Shown here: positions 1 through 8,203 of the stretch, in pieces
Layout: each line of letters begins with the position of its first letter
Position numbering within the stretch: position 1 is the first letter of the stretch
Assembly: GCA_023393715.1 (NCBI GenBank)
Contig: JAEXCD010000012.1
Location: 1 to 10,812 of the forward strand
DNA from: Bacillota bacterium
GTDB lineage: Bacteria; Bacillota; Clostridia; Tissierellales; Peptoniphilaceae
DNA length: 10,812 nt
Direction of reading: 5' to 3'
Translations under genes and position numbers: made by a program
Notes under the pieces: generated by a model
Databases searched by the model: none
What the model saw: only the letters and a program-made list of their open reading frames with translations
What the model was told of the DNA's origin: nothing

Positions 1-1758
1 GGACGCCGCTATTCGGACGGGCTGCATCAGGCGATTGAGGCGAAGGAGGGCGTCGAGGTGAAGAGCGAGTCGAAGACACTCGCGACGATCACCTTCCAGA
101 ACTATTTCCGCATGTACAAAAAGCTGGCGGGCATGACGGGAACGGCGTTGACCGAGCAGGATGAATTCTCGGAAATTTACCATATGGACGTCATTGAGAT
201 TCCGACGAATAAACCGGTCGTGCGCGAGGATCGAAACGATCAGGTATACGTCAATCAGGCGGCGAAGTATCGCGCAATCGTCGAGGAGATCAAGCGGGTG
301 CACGCGACGGGACAGCCGATTCTGGTCGGCACCGTATCGGTCGAAATCTCGGAACTGATTTCCGATATGCTGAAAAAGGAGCGCATCGGGCACAGCGTTC
401 TGAACGCAAAGCAGCACGAGCGCGAGGCGGAGATCGTCGCGCAGGCCGGCCGCTTCGGCACGGTCACCATCGCGACGAATATGGCGGGTCGTGGTACGGA
501 TATCGTGCTCGGCGGAAATCCGGAATACATGGCCAAGCAGGAGATGAAAAAACAGGGAATGAGCGACGGCTTAATCGAATGGGCGGACAGCTATTCGGCG
601 GTCGAGCCGCAGGATCAGTTCCCGACGGGACTGGAGGACGGTTCATTCTACTCCGGTGAAGAGATTTTGGCCGCGCGCCGGCAATTCTCCGAGCTCAAGA
701 AAAAATTTAAGCAGGATACGGATCAAAATGCGCAGGAGGTTTTGAAAACCGGCGGTCTGTACATCTTAGGTACGGAGCGTCACGAATCGCGCCGTATCGA
801 CAACCAGCTGCGCGGCCGCTCCGGACGACAGGGCGACCCGGGTGTGTCGATGTTCTATATTTCGCTGGAGGACAAGCTGATGCGCCTGTTCGGCGGCGAG
901 CGGATGCAATCGCTCATGTCGGTGGGGCGGCTCCCGGAGGACGAGCCGATTCATACCGGCTTTTTGACGGGTGCGATTGAGCGCGCGCAAAAAAAGGTCG
1001 AGGCCAACAACTTTGCGATGCGCAAACGCGTCCTCGAGTACGACGATGTGATGAACGTACAGCGTGAGACGATCTATACGGAGCGCAATCGCGTGCTCAA
1101 CGGTGACGACATGAAGGCGTTCATCCAGACGATGATTCATGACACGATTTCCGCTGCAGTGGACAACTCCTGCGCGGACGGCGTGGAGCCTGCCCAGTGG
1201 GAGCTGGAGGGGCTGTTTAACTACCTCAATACGCTGTTCCTGCCGAAAGGCGCGGTCGCGGTCGGCAATATCCAGGGGCTGACGAAGGAAGAGTTCCGCG
1301 AGAAGCTGTGGTCGATTGCCGATCATATCTATCAGAAAAAGGAAGAAGAGCTCGGCGCGGACATGATGCGCGAGCTGGAACGCGTCGTGCTGCTCCGCGT
1401 CGTCGATACGAAGTGGATGGATCACATCGATGCGATGGATCAGCTCAAGCAGGGAATCGGAATTCGCGCATTCGGCAATGAGGATCCGGTTCGCGCCTAT
1501 GGCAACGAGGGCTACGATATGTTCACGGAGATGAACCGGGCGATTCAGGAGGAGACCGTCCGCCTGATTTATCACGTCGTTCCCGCGTCGAATGTTCAGC
1601 GCGAGTCGGTAGCCAAGCCGACGAGGGAATCGGGCGGAGCCGTGGAGGAGCCGGAGGATCGGACGGTACGCCGCAGCGGCAAAAAGATCGGCCGAAATGA
1701 CCCGTGTCCGTGCGGAAGCGGAAAGAAGTACAAGCATTGTCACGGGAAGAATAGCTAA
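1..1758 (+). CDS. secA: SecA preprotein translocase ATPase (C-terminal part; 5' end outside window)
   Basis: SecA is the ATPase motor that drives unfolded preproteins through the SecYEG channel at the cytoplasmic membrane. The reading frame is open from base 1, so the gene starts upstream; 585 residues are visible, and the GTG at 58 is internal. Visible in order: the GRRYSDGLHQAIEAKEG segment and the TFQNYFRMYKKLAGMTGTA block; the second nucleotide-binding domain (about bases 300-510) with the ATNMAGRGTDI motif; the arginine-finger helicase motif GRSGRQGDPG (814-843); the helical scaffold/wing region with RVLEYDDVMN; and a C-terminal zinc-binding tail of the CxCx8CH type (Cys codons 1705, 1711 and 1738, His 1741). 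About 75 residues, with a charged helix, lie between TDIVLGG and GGLYILGTERHESRR. Bacillus SecA lacks most of this; from memory, clostridial SecAs carry a similar insertion. The intact zinc tail suggests SecB-like or lipid/ribosome contacts are retained. Ends with TAA; prfB follows after 48 bp. Confidence 0.97.
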   Translation, partial: GRRYSDGLHQAIEAKEGVEVKSESKTLATITFQNYFRMYKKLAGMTGTALTEQDEFSEIYHMDVIEIPTNKPVVREDRNDQVYVNQAAKYRAIVEEIKRVHATGQPILVGTVSVEISELISDMLKKERIGHSVLNAKQHEREAEIVAQAGRFGTVTIATNMAGRGTDIVLGGNPEYMAKQEMKKQGMSDGLIEWADSYSAVEPQDQFPTGLEDGSFYSGEEILAARRQFSELKKKFKQDTDQNAQEVLKTGGLYILGTERHESRRIDNQLRGRSGRQGDPGVSMFYISLEDKLMRLFGGERMQSLMSVGRLPEDEPIHTGFLTGAIERAQKKVEANNFAMRKRVLEYDDVMNVQRETIYTERNRVLNGDDMKAFIQTMIHDTISAAVDNSCADGVEPAQWELEGLFNYLNTLFLPKGAVAVGNIQGLTKEEFREKLWSIADHIYQKKEEELGADMMRELERVVLLRVVDTKWMDHIDAMDQLKQGIGIRAFGNEDPVRAYGNEGYDMFTEMNRAIQEETVRLIYHVVPASNVQRESVAKPTRESGGAVEEPEDRTVRRSGKKIGRNDPCPCGSGKKYKHCHGKNS

Positions 1759-1764
1759 CAAACT

Positions 1765-1792
1765 GCGGCGGGTGTGAACCCGCCGTACTTTT
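1765..1792 (+). terminator. Hairpin with short T run between secA and prfB (attenuator-like)
   Basis: CGGCGGG (1766-1772) pairs perfectly with CCCGCCG (1779-1785) around a 6-nt TGTGAA loop. One G-T and one T-A pair can extend the stem outward. TTTT follows at 1789-1792. The stem is GC-rich, but the T run is short and starts three bases after the core stem. It may therefore be a partial terminator or a processing/stability hairpin that lowers prfB expression relative to secA, rather than a full stop. The prfB ribosome binding site begins only four bases later. Confidence 0.5.
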
Positions 1793-1806
1793 CAGAGGAG
1801 GAGACG

Positions 1807-2914
1807 ATGGAACGTTACGAAATTCGAGAGACGATTGACACCTTAGAGGGAACCCTCGCGGAGCTAAGGAGCTCTCTTTGACATCGCGGGACTGAAGGAA
1901 ACGGTCGAGGAGCTGAACGGCCGCGTGCTGGCGCCGGACTTCTGGGATAATGCCGATAAGGCGCAGGAGGTCGTCGTCGAACTCAATGAGAAGAAGAATA
2001 CGGTGGCGCTTTACGAAAAGCTGAGTACGGCGCTGGCCGACATGGATGAGATGCTTGAGCTGCTTTCCGATGAGGAGCTGGCGGAGTCGGGTGAGCTTCT
2101 GGTGTCGGAGCTGCGTGCGGCGCAGCAGGAGATCATGGATCTTCGTACGCGCACGCTGCTTTCCGGCGAATACGACAAAAACAACTGCTTCTTCTCCATT
2201 CACGCAGGAACCGGCGGCATGGAAGCGACGGATTGGGCGGATATGCTGCAGCGCATGTACCGCCGATGGTTTGATTCCAAAAAATGGAAGGTGCAGATCA
2301 CCGACATCAACGAAGAAGAGGGCGGAGGCATCAAGTCGGTCGAAATGGAGGTGCGCGGTTATAACGCCTACGGCCTGTGCAAGAGCGAAAAAGGCGTGCA
2401 CCGCCTTGTACGCATTTCGCCGTTTGATTCGCAAAGCCGCAGACATACCTCGTTTGCCAGTGTCGACGTCTATCCCGAGATCAAAAACAGCGACGAGATC
2501 GAAATCAATGACAAGGATCTGAAGGTCGACACCTTCCGTTCGACCGGGGCGGGCGGACAGCACGTCAATACGACCGATTCGGCGGTGCGCATTGCGCATA
2601 TCCCGACGGGGGTCGTCGTGACGTGTCAAAACGAACGCTCACAGATTCAAAACCGCGCCAAGGCAATGGACATCCTCAAGGCGAAGCTCATTCAGATCAA
2701 GGAAGAGGAGCACCGGGAAAAGATCGAGGATATTCAGGGAAAATACACGCAGATCAGCTGGGGCTCTCAAATCCGTTCGTATGTGTTCCAGCCGTATACC
2801 ATGGTAAAAGACCATCGGACGGGCGAAGAAACGGGGAACATCGGCAAGGTCATGGACGGCGATTTGGACGCCTTTGTCGATGCGTATCTCAACTGGAAGG
2901 CGACGGGAGTGTAA
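1807..2914 (+). CDS. prfB: Peptide chain release factor 2, expressed by programmed +1 frameshift
   Basis: RF2 recognises UGA and UAA stop codons and triggers peptide release in the ribosomal peptidyl-transferase centre. The ATG at 1807 has a strong AGGAGG (1796-1801) five bases upstream. Frame 1 runs 24 codons to an in-frame TGA at 1879-1881. Skipping T1879 moves the ribosome to GAC at 1880 and an open frame to TAA at 2912-2914, giving 368 residues, the usual RF2 length. The stop-recognition tripeptide SPF falls at residues 204-206 (2417-2425) and the catalytic GGQ at 249-251 (2552-2560), within one residue of their E. coli positions from memory. The GTG at 1925 in the second frame has no ribosome binding site I would trust and would remove the first helix. 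The upstream secA gene and the 1-bp spacing to tex suggest co-transcription. Level control is expected to be autoregulatory through the recoding site. Confidence 0.97.
1865..1882 (+). promoter_or_regulatory. prfB programmed +1 frameshift signal
   Basis: TAAGGAG (1865-1871) is a Shine-Dalgarno-like stimulator within the coding sequence. The slippery codon CTT (1876-1878), the stop TGA (1879-1881) and a C at 1882 follow. The order and register match the well-known E. coli site, AGGGGG-TAT-CTT-TGA-C. TGA followed by C is a weak termination context, so ribosomes pause when RF2 is scarce, the leucyl-tRNA slips from CUU to UUU, and full-length RF2 is made. This is seen directly and the mechanism is established for the family. 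Confidence 0.97.
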
Positions 2915-2915
2915 T

Positions 2916-5126
2916 ATGGCACAGCAACGAGATGCACACTGGATCGAGCAGCAGATCGCCCGGGAGATCGGCTGTCGAACGGAGCAGGTGATCAAGACGG
3001 TCGCGCTTCTGGACGAGGGCAATACCATCCCCTTTATCGCGCGGTATCGAAAAGAGGTCACGGGCTCGCTGGATGACGAGCAGCTCCGCCTGCTGGAGAC
3101 GCGGCTGAGCGCGCTGCGCAATCTTTTGGCGCGAAAAGAGGAGGTTGCCCGGAAGATTGAAGAGCAGGGAAAGCTGACCGAGCAGCTGCGCGAGCAAATC
3201 GATCAGGCCGACACGGTGAAGGCGGTGGAGGACCTGTACCTCCCGTTCCGTCCGAAGCGGCGAACGCGAGCCGGGCAGGCGCGGGAACGCGGGCTTGAAC
3301 CGTTGGCGGAAGCGCTGATGGCGGGCGCGGTTCCGGCGGATGAGCCGGAGGCGTACGTTCAGCCCTTCCTGAATGACGACGTGCCGGACGGCGCGGCGGC
3401 CTTTGCCGGAGCGCGGGACATTTTGGCGGAGAACATGGCGGAAACCGCCGCGGTGCGCGGGCTGCTCCGCCGGAATCTGCACCATTCGGGGTGTCTGGAG
3501 ACCGAGATTTCGGTCGCGGAGGACGAGGAATCGGCGCAGGTATATCGAATGTATTTTCACGCAAAGGAGCCGCTTTCTTCGATGCCGGCGCACCGCGTGC
3601 TGGCGATCAACCGCGCGGAAAAGGAGGGCTTCCTCCACGTGCGGATTCAGACGACGGACGAACGCAACCGGTTTCGCATCTACCGCGAGCTGACGCGGGG
3701 ACGCGAGCCGGGAGCCAATGCATTTTGCGCCGGGCAGATTGAGGAGGCGGTGGAGGACGGCTATAAACGGCTGCTCTTCCCCTCGATTGAAAAAGAGGTG
3801 CGCCAGGAAATCACGGAGCGCGCGGATCAGGAATCCATCGAAATTTTTGCGAAGAATTTGCGCCCGTACCTCATGCAGCCCCCGCTGAAGCAGACGGTGG
3901 TCATGGGGCTGGATCCCGGGTTTCGCACGGGGTGCAAGCTGGCGGTCATCGACGAAAACGGGGCGGTCGTCGATCACGCGACGATCTATCCGACCGAGCC
4001 GAAAAACGACGTCGCGGGCGCGCATCGAACGATGCAGCGGATGATCGACCGGTACGGCGTTTCCCTCATCGCGATCGGCAACGGAACGGCCTCGCGCGAA
4101 ACGGAACAGGTGGTCGCCGAGCTGATCAAAAAGAATGCGGAGCGGACGCTGCACTATGCCATCGTCAACGAATCGGGCGCGTCGATCTATTCCGCGTCCG
4201 CTCTGGGCACGGAGGAATTTCCCGATCTCGACGTCACGATCCGCGGAGCCATTTCGATTGCACGCCGAATTCAGGATCCGTTGGCGGAGCTCGTCAAGAT
4301 CGAACCCAGGCATATCGGTGTGGGACAGTACCAGCACGACGTCGATCAGAAGGCGTTGGAGCTGGCGTTGGAGGGCGTTGTCGAGAGCTGCGTCAACAGC
4401 GTCGGCGTAAACGTCAATACGGCAAGCCCCGCGCTGTTGGGCTATGTCGCGGGCATTACGAAGACCGTCGCGCGAAATATCGTGGCATATAAAGAGGAGC
4501 ACGGCGCGTTTCGCTCGCGCGAGCAGCTGAAAAGGGTTAAGGGGCTGGGGCCGCGCGCCTTTACGCAATGCGCCGGATTTTTGCGCATCCCTGACGGCGA
4601 AGACCCGCTCGATAATACGGCGGTGCATCCGGAAAGCTATGACATTGCCCGCAGGCTGTTGGGTGAGCCGCTCGATGCGTTGGATATCCGGCGCAAGGCG
4701 GAGGAGCTTGGCGTAGGAGAGCCGACGCTTCGCGACATCGTCGACGAGCTGAAAAAGCCGGGCCGCGATCCCCGCGAGGAGATGCCGAAGCCGGTGCTCC
4801 GTTCGGACGTGCTGTCGATGGACGATCTGCACGAGGGCCTGGAGCTGCGCGGAACGGTGCGCAATGTCGTGGCGTTCGGCTGCTTTGTCGATATCGGGGT
4901 AAAGCAGGACGGACTGGTCCACGTTTCGGAGCTGGGCGAGGGCTTTTTCGACGATCCCTCCAAGGTGGTTCAGGTTTCGGATGTGGTACAGGTTCGCATC
5001 CTGTCGGTCGATGCGAAGAGAAAGCGGATTGCGCTGACGATGCGGGGCATGAAGCAGAATGCGGAAATAGAAGCGCGGAAAAAAACGGCGATGCGACGGA
5101 GGAATGGAAAAAATGGCAGAGCGTAA
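2916..5126 (+). CDS. tex: Tex family S1 RNA-binding protein / transcription accessory factor
   Basis: Tex proteins are cytoplasmic nucleic-acid-binding proteins linked to transcription and RNA metabolism; the precise role is unsettled. I chose the ATG at 2916 (736 residues), 1 bp after the prfB stop and 6 nt after GGGAG (2905-2909). The in-frame ATG at 2874 lies inside prfB and would add 14 residues without family resemblance. Visible: an N-terminal helical Tex domain (MAQQRDAHWIEQQIAREIG); a YqgF/RNase H-like domain beginning near residue 328 with GLDPGFRTGCKLAV; NGTASRET and IVNESGASIYSAS blocks; tandem helix-hairpin-helix segments around residues 499-558 (NVNTASPALLGYVAGI, GLGPRAFTQCAGFL); and a C-terminal S1 RNA-binding domain at about 639-712 (GTVRNVVAFGCFVDIG, DGLVHVSEL). 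Length and domain order are normal. Translation is probably coupled to prfB. The last 14 bases overlap the next gene. Confidence 0.95.
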   Translation: MAQQRDAHWIEQQIAREIGCRTEQVIKTVALLDEGNTIPFIARYRKEVTGSLDDEQLRLLETRLSALRNLLARKEEVARKIEEQGKLTEQLREQIDQADTVKAVEDLYLPFRPKRRTRAGQARERGLEPLAEALMAGAVPADEPEAYVQPFLNDDVPDGAAAFAGARDILAENMAETAAVRGLLRRNLHHSGCLETEISVAEDEESAQVYRMYFHAKEPLSSMPAHRVLAINRAEKEGFLHVRIQTTDERNRFRIYRELTRGREPGANAFCAGQIEEAVEDGYKRLLFPSIEKEVRQEITERADQESIEIFAKNLRPYLMQPPLKQTVVMGLDPGFRTGCKLAVIDENGAVVDHATIYPTEPKNDVAGAHRTMQRMIDRYGVSLIAIGNGTASRETEQVVAELIKKNAERTLHYAIVNESGASIYSASALGTEEFPDLDVTIRGAISIARRIQDPLAELVKIEPRHIGVGQYQHDVDQKALELALEGVVESCVNSVGVNVNTASPALLGYVAGITKTVARNIVAYKEEHGAFRSREQLKRVKGLGPRAFTQCAGFLRIPDGEDPLDNTAVHPESYDIARRLLGEPLDALDIRRKAEELGVGEPTLRDIVDELKKPGRDPREEMPKPVLRSDVLSMDDLHEGLELRGTVRNVVAFGCFVDIGVKQDGLVHVSELGEGFFDDPSKVVQVSDVVQVRILSVDAKRKRIALTMRGMKQNAEIEARKKTAMRRRNGKNGRA

Positions 5127-6192
5127 GGAGAGAGAAATAACGCGGAGAAATTGGACGGCAAGGGGGCTGCTTCTTGCCGGAATGCTCTTGATCACGAGCT
5201 GCGGCGGCAAGGAGGAGAAGGCCGTTGTCGTCGAAACGTCTGCGAGCGAAGCTTCATCGCGTGCGGAAAGCTCGTCAGTGGCGGAGCAGTCATCGGAGCA
5301 GCCGGCGGCAAAGCTGTCACCGATCAGCGGGTTGGCGCTGACCGACGAAGAGGCGCAAAGGCGTATTGTCGCGGTGATGTTTGACAATCACTACGACGCG
5401 CGCTGGCAGGCCGGTCTTTCGGAGGCTGAAATTGTCTACGAATATCTGATGGAGGGCAATGCAACGCGCTACATGGCGCTCTTTCTGAAAAACCAGCCGG
5501 AGGTCGGCCCGGTGCGCAGCGCCCGTCCCTATTTTGTGGATCGCGTCATGGAGTGGGATGCGATTTACGGACATTTTGGCGGCAGCGCGCAGGCCTTATC
5601 GGAGATCTCGGATTTTGATCTCGCCTCGATTGATGGCCTGCTCTATGACGGAGGCGTATTTTACCGCACGGCACATAAGGAAGCCCCGCACAACGCCTAT
5701 ACGTCGATTTCGGCGATTCGGCAGCAGGCGGCGGCAGAGGGGCACCGAACGGAGCCGACGACGCGAAGCTATCGTTTTGGCGAGCTGAAGACGGCGCCGT
5801 CCGAAAAAGCGTATGAGGTAACGCTGTACTATTCTGCGTCGAATGTGACCTCGTATACGTATTCGGAGGGGACACATCATTACGCGCGCTATAAAGACGG
5901 CGAGCTGCACCTGGATGAAAATACGAATACGCCCCTGTCGGTGGCCAATATCATCGTTCAGTTCTGCGACGACGAGGTGGCCGATCAGGAAGGCCATCAA
6001 TATATTTATCAGTACGGAACGGGCCTGGGGCTGCTTTTCCGCGACGGATACCGAATTCCCATCACGTGGAGCAAGGAGGAGCGGGGCACGCTGACGCGCT
6101 ACTATGACGAATCGGGCGAAGAAATCATCTTGGCGCCGGGACAGACCTGGATTCAGGTGATTGATCCCGAAAGTGAAGTAAATTGGGAGTAA
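5113..6192 (+). CDS. DUF3048 (YerB-like) lipoprotein of unknown function
   Basis: I do not know a molecular function for this family. The predicted protein is 359 residues with a basic N-terminus, a hydrophobic run (LLLAGMLLI) and a lipobox ITSC, Cys30 being the lipidation site. It should therefore be anchored to the outer face of the membrane. A Ser/Glu/Ala-rich tether spans about residues 31-65. The N-terminal DUF3048 domain starts near residue 68 (LSPISGLALTDEEA, VAVMFDNH, EAEIVYEYLMEGNATRYMAL). It carries the family signature GPVRSARPYFVDRVMEWDA at about 132 and a following HFGGSAQA. The C-terminal DUF3048 domain occupies about residues 235-355 and ends QTWIQVIDP. Start choice: GGAGG (5098-5102) is 10 nt from the ATG at 5113 but only 1 nt from the in-frame ATG at 5104, so 5113 is preferred. 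The gene overlaps the tex 3' end by 14 bp, suggesting coupling. The B. subtilis relative is YerB. Confidence 0.92.
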   Translation: MAERKEREITRRNWTARGLLLAGMLLITSCGGKEEKAVVVETSASEASSRAESSSVAEQSSEQPAAKLSPISGLALTDEEAQRRIVAVMFDNHYDARWQAGLSEAEIVYEYLMEGNATRYMALFLKNQPEVGPVRSARPYFVDRVMEWDAIYGHFGGSAQALSEISDFDLASIDGLLYDGGVFYRTAHKEAPHNAYTSISAIRQQAAAEGHRTEPTTRSYRFGELKTAPSEKAYEVTLYYSASNVTSYTYSEGTHHYARYKDGELHLDENTNTPLSVANIIVQFCDDEVADQEGHQYIYQYGTGLGLLFRDGYRIPITWSKEERGTLTRYYDESGEEIILAPGQTWIQVIDPESEVNWE

Positions 6193-6195
6193 CCG

Positions 6196-6211
6196 CAGCG
6201 CTTGTGCGCTG
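6196..6211 (+). other. Small GC hairpin between lipoprotein gene and proS
   Basis: CAGCGC (6196-6201) pairs with GCGCTG (6206-6211) around a TTGT loop, starting four bases after the upstream stop codon. No T run follows, so it is not a standard intrinsic terminator. It could protect the upstream mRNA 3' end or be incidental. I see no convincing promoter in the 46-bp gap before proS. Confidence 0.35.
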
Positions 6212-6238
6212 AAGTGAAGAGGTAAGGAGCAATTAATA

Positions 6239-7954
6239 ATGAGAATGAATCGTTACCATATGCCGACGCTTCGCGAAGTGCCGGTGGAAGCGGAAATCCC
6301 GAGTCACCAGCTGTTGCTGCGCGCGGGGATGATTCGTAAAGCAGCCTCGGGAATCTATTCTTTTTTGCCGTTGGGACAGCGTGTCGTCAATAAGATCGAG
6401 CAGATTGTCCGCGAGGAGATGGACGAGGCCGGCGCACAGGAAATTCACATGAGTGCGCTGCAGCCCCGTGAGATCTGGGAGGAATCGAACCGGTGGAAGG
6501 CGTTCGGCCCGGAGATGTTTAAGCTGACGGACCGAAATGAGCGCGAGTTTTGCCTCGGGCCTACAGCGGAGGAGTATTTTACCGACCTGATTAAGGGGGA
6601 GGTGCGCAGCTACAAGCAGCTTCCGCTCAACCTATACCAAATTCAGTGGAAGTATCGGGATGAAAAGCGCCCGCGGTTTGGCATCAACCGATCCCGCGAA
6701 TTTCTGATGAAGGACGCGTATTCGTTCGACAGCTCCGTCGAGGGAATGGAGGCGTCTTATCGGCGGATGTGGGAGGCCTATGAGCGCGTCTTTGACCGTA
6801 TTGGTCTCGACTACCGCATCGTTCGGGGCGATTCCGGGGCAATGGGCGGAAATCAGTCGCACGAATTTTGCGCACTTTCCGACGTCGGAGAGGGCGTGAT
6901 CGTCTACTGCGAGCATTGCGATTATGCGGCGACCGACGAAAAGGCGCAGCCAAAGCGGGATGAGGCCGTCGAAGCTGCGGCGGAGGGCGTTTTGGAAAAG
7001 GTAGCGACGCCGGAGAAGAAGACGATCGAAGAGGTCGCGCAGTTCCTGTCTGTGTCGCCGCAGCGCCTGATTAAGGCCGTCGACCTGAACGTGGCGGGGG
7101 AGCCGATGCTCGTTCTGCTTCCGGGCGATCGCGAGCTCAATATGGCGAAGCTCATTGCGCATCTGGGCGTGCCGGAGCATGAGATCGAGCTGCTCGACGA
7201 GGCGTCGATTCGGGAGATAACCGGCGCGGAGCCGGGCTACACGGGTCCGATCGGCCTGAAGAAGCGTGTTCGGATCCTGTGCGATCGCGCGATTGCTCAG
7301 CGCAGAAATCTGGTTTGCGGCGCAAACGAAACCGGCTTCCACTATCGGAATGTAAATTACGGCCGCGATTTTTCGGCAGAGATCGTCGAGGATCTGTGGA
7401 TGGTGCGCGAAGGAGATTGCTGCCCGGAGTGCGGCGCACCGCTTTCGTTTGCGCGCGGCATTGAGGTGGGCAACATCTTTCAGCTCGGGACGAAATATTC
7501 CGGCGCCATGAACGCGACCTATCTCGATGAAAACGGTGTGGCACAGCCCTTTATTATGGGCTGCTACGGCATCGGCATCACGAGAAGCGTCAGCGCCGTC
7601 GTCGAACAGTTCCACGACGATCGGGGCATCATCTGGCCGCTGTCCGTCGCGCCGTTTCATGCGATCGTGACGGTTGCCAACTATAAAGACGAGGCGCAGA
7701 GCGCTTTGGGCGAGGAGATTTATCAGCGGCTCCAAAAAGCCGGAGTCGAGGTGCTGCTCGACGACCGAAAGGAGCGCGCGGGCGTTAAGTTCAACGACCG
7801 CGATCTGATCGGGATCCCCTGCCGCATTACGGTGGGCAAGAAGTGTGCGGAGGGACTCGTCGAGTTTTCGACGCGCCGCGAAATGCAGAATGAAGAGCTC
7901 ACTGCAGCGGAGGCGGAAAATCGGATTATTCATGCAATATCTGAGTTGAAATGA
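6239..7954 (+). CDS. proS: Prolyl-tRNA synthetase (bacterial type, with INS editing domain)
   Basis: This class II synthetase charges tRNA-Pro with proline in the cytoplasm. It has 571 residues, typical of the long bacterial form. The start ATG at 6239 follows AAGGAG (6224-6229) by 9 nt; the ATG at 6245 is a possible alternative. Visible in order: motif 1 region (HQLLLRAGMIRKAASGIYSF); CLGPTAEEYFTD substrate loop; motif 2 YRDEKRPRFGINRSREF with Arg140; and an inserted editing domain at about 228-390 that in this family hydrolyses Ala-tRNA-Pro. Lys279 in LIKAV is at the number of the catalytic editing lysine of E. coli ProRS (from memory), so editing is probably active. Two CxxC pairs (224/227 and 395/398) flank the insertion. 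Motif 3 is GCYGIGITR (441-449). The anticodon-binding domain runs from about 470 to the end (LLDDRKERAGVKFNDRDLIG). Ends with TGA, a codon read by RF2 from the upstream prfB; a strong terminator follows. Confidence 0.97.
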   Translation: MRMNRYHMPTLREVPVEAEIPSHQLLLRAGMIRKAASGIYSFLPLGQRVVNKIEQIVREEMDEAGAQEIHMSALQPREIWEESNRWKAFGPEMFKLTDRNEREFCLGPTAEEYFTDLIKGEVRSYKQLPLNLYQIQWKYRDEKRPRFGINRSREFLMKDAYSFDSSVEGMEASYRRMWEAYERVFDRIGLDYRIVRGDSGAMGGNQSHEFCALSDVGEGVIVYCEHCDYAATDEKAQPKRDEAVEAAAEGVLEKVATPEKKTIEEVAQFLSVSPQRLIKAVDLNVAGEPMLVLLPGDRELNMAKLIAHLGVPEHEIELLDEASIREITGAEPGYTGPIGLKKRVRILCDRAIAQRRNLVCGANETGFHYRNVNYGRDFSAEIVEDLWMVREGDCCPECGAPLSFARGIEVGNIFQLGTKYSGAMNATYLDENGVAQPFIMGCYGIGITRSVSAVVEQFHDDRGIIWPLSVAPFHAIVTVANYKDEAQSALGEEIYQRLQKAGVEVLLDDRKERAGVKFNDRDLIGIPCRITVGKKCAEGLVEFSTRREMQNEELTAAEAENRIIHAISELK

Positions 7955-7980
7955 CGCTTTTCCACGATAAATGACGAAAA

Positions 7981-8031
7981 ACGGGCCTGATTTTGTATTT
8001 TTATACAAATCCGGGTCCGTTTTGTGTTTTT
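7981..8031 (+). terminator. Intrinsic terminator after proS
   Basis: An 18-position stem (7981-7998 with 8003-8020) closes on a TTTT loop. Sixteen positions pair, two of them G-T; only positions 10 and 11 are unpaired. The lower half is GC-rich (ACGGGCC with GGTCCGT-type pairing) and the upper half is AT-rich. TTTTGTGTTTTT follows directly. An A run precedes the stem (AAAAA, ending at 7981), so the structure could also act on the - strand, although no gene is visible reading in that direction. Confidence 0.93.
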
Positions 8032-8203
8032 CAAAGCGCAGGTCGCCGCTAAACCGCAGAAGTATGGGCAGAGGATGCGCATGAGACACGAGGCTCGGTC
8101 GCAAAGAAGAGAAACCGAGATAAAAACAACGAATTTCTTTCATGCCGCGCAAAGAAGCATATTATAAAAAAACAATTTTTTGGTAGGAAAAACTTTATTT
8201 TTC
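8032..8203. other. Non-coding spacer between proS terminator and the next promoter
   Basis: With the terminator and leader, the gene-free stretch is 7955-8281 (327 bp). I see no supported gene in it: the short open frames lack ribosome binding sites and recognisable products. It contains a 10-bp direct repeat CGCAAAGAAG (8100-8109 and 8148-8157) and two weak inverted repeats: CTCGGT (8094-8099) with ACCGAG (8114-8119), and TTCTTT (8135-8140) with AAAGAA (8151-8156). From about 8160 to 8203 composition switches to runs of A and T (A7 at 8166-8172, T6 at 8176-8181, A5 and T5 later). That is the expected appearance of an UP element or bent DNA upstream of a strong promoter. Confidence 0.6.

Noticed and set aside
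541..750. The ~75-residue SecA insertion as a novel domain
   Set aside because: Similar charged insertions at this point are, from memory, ordinary in clostridial SecA proteins, and E. coli has a shorter one.
1925..1927. GTG at 1925 as the start of a shortened prfB
   Set aside because: It ignores the full frameshift cassette at 1865-1882 and the properly spaced ATG and ribosome binding site at 1807.
2874..2915. Upstream in-frame start for tex at 2874
   Set aside because: It lies within prfB, lacks a ribosome binding site and adds 14 residues unlike Tex N-termini; the ATG at 2916 has GGGAG at 6 nt.
2889..5387. An 832-codon open frame on the - strand, antisense to tex and the start of the lipoprotein gene
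   Set aside because: It lies opposite a clear, full-length tex gene, its translation is Arg/Leu/His-rich without recognisable domains, and I see no ribosome binding site. Long antisense frames are expected in GC-rich genes with strong codon bias. The same applies to the antisense frames at 766-1761, 1523-2629, 6632-8152 and 9491-10318.
7061..7075. Possible loss of the ProRS editing lysine
   Set aside because: A first alignment by eye placed Gln at that site, but aligning the flanking FLSVSPQRLIK segment puts Lys at residue 279, the expected number, so the editing domain looks intact.
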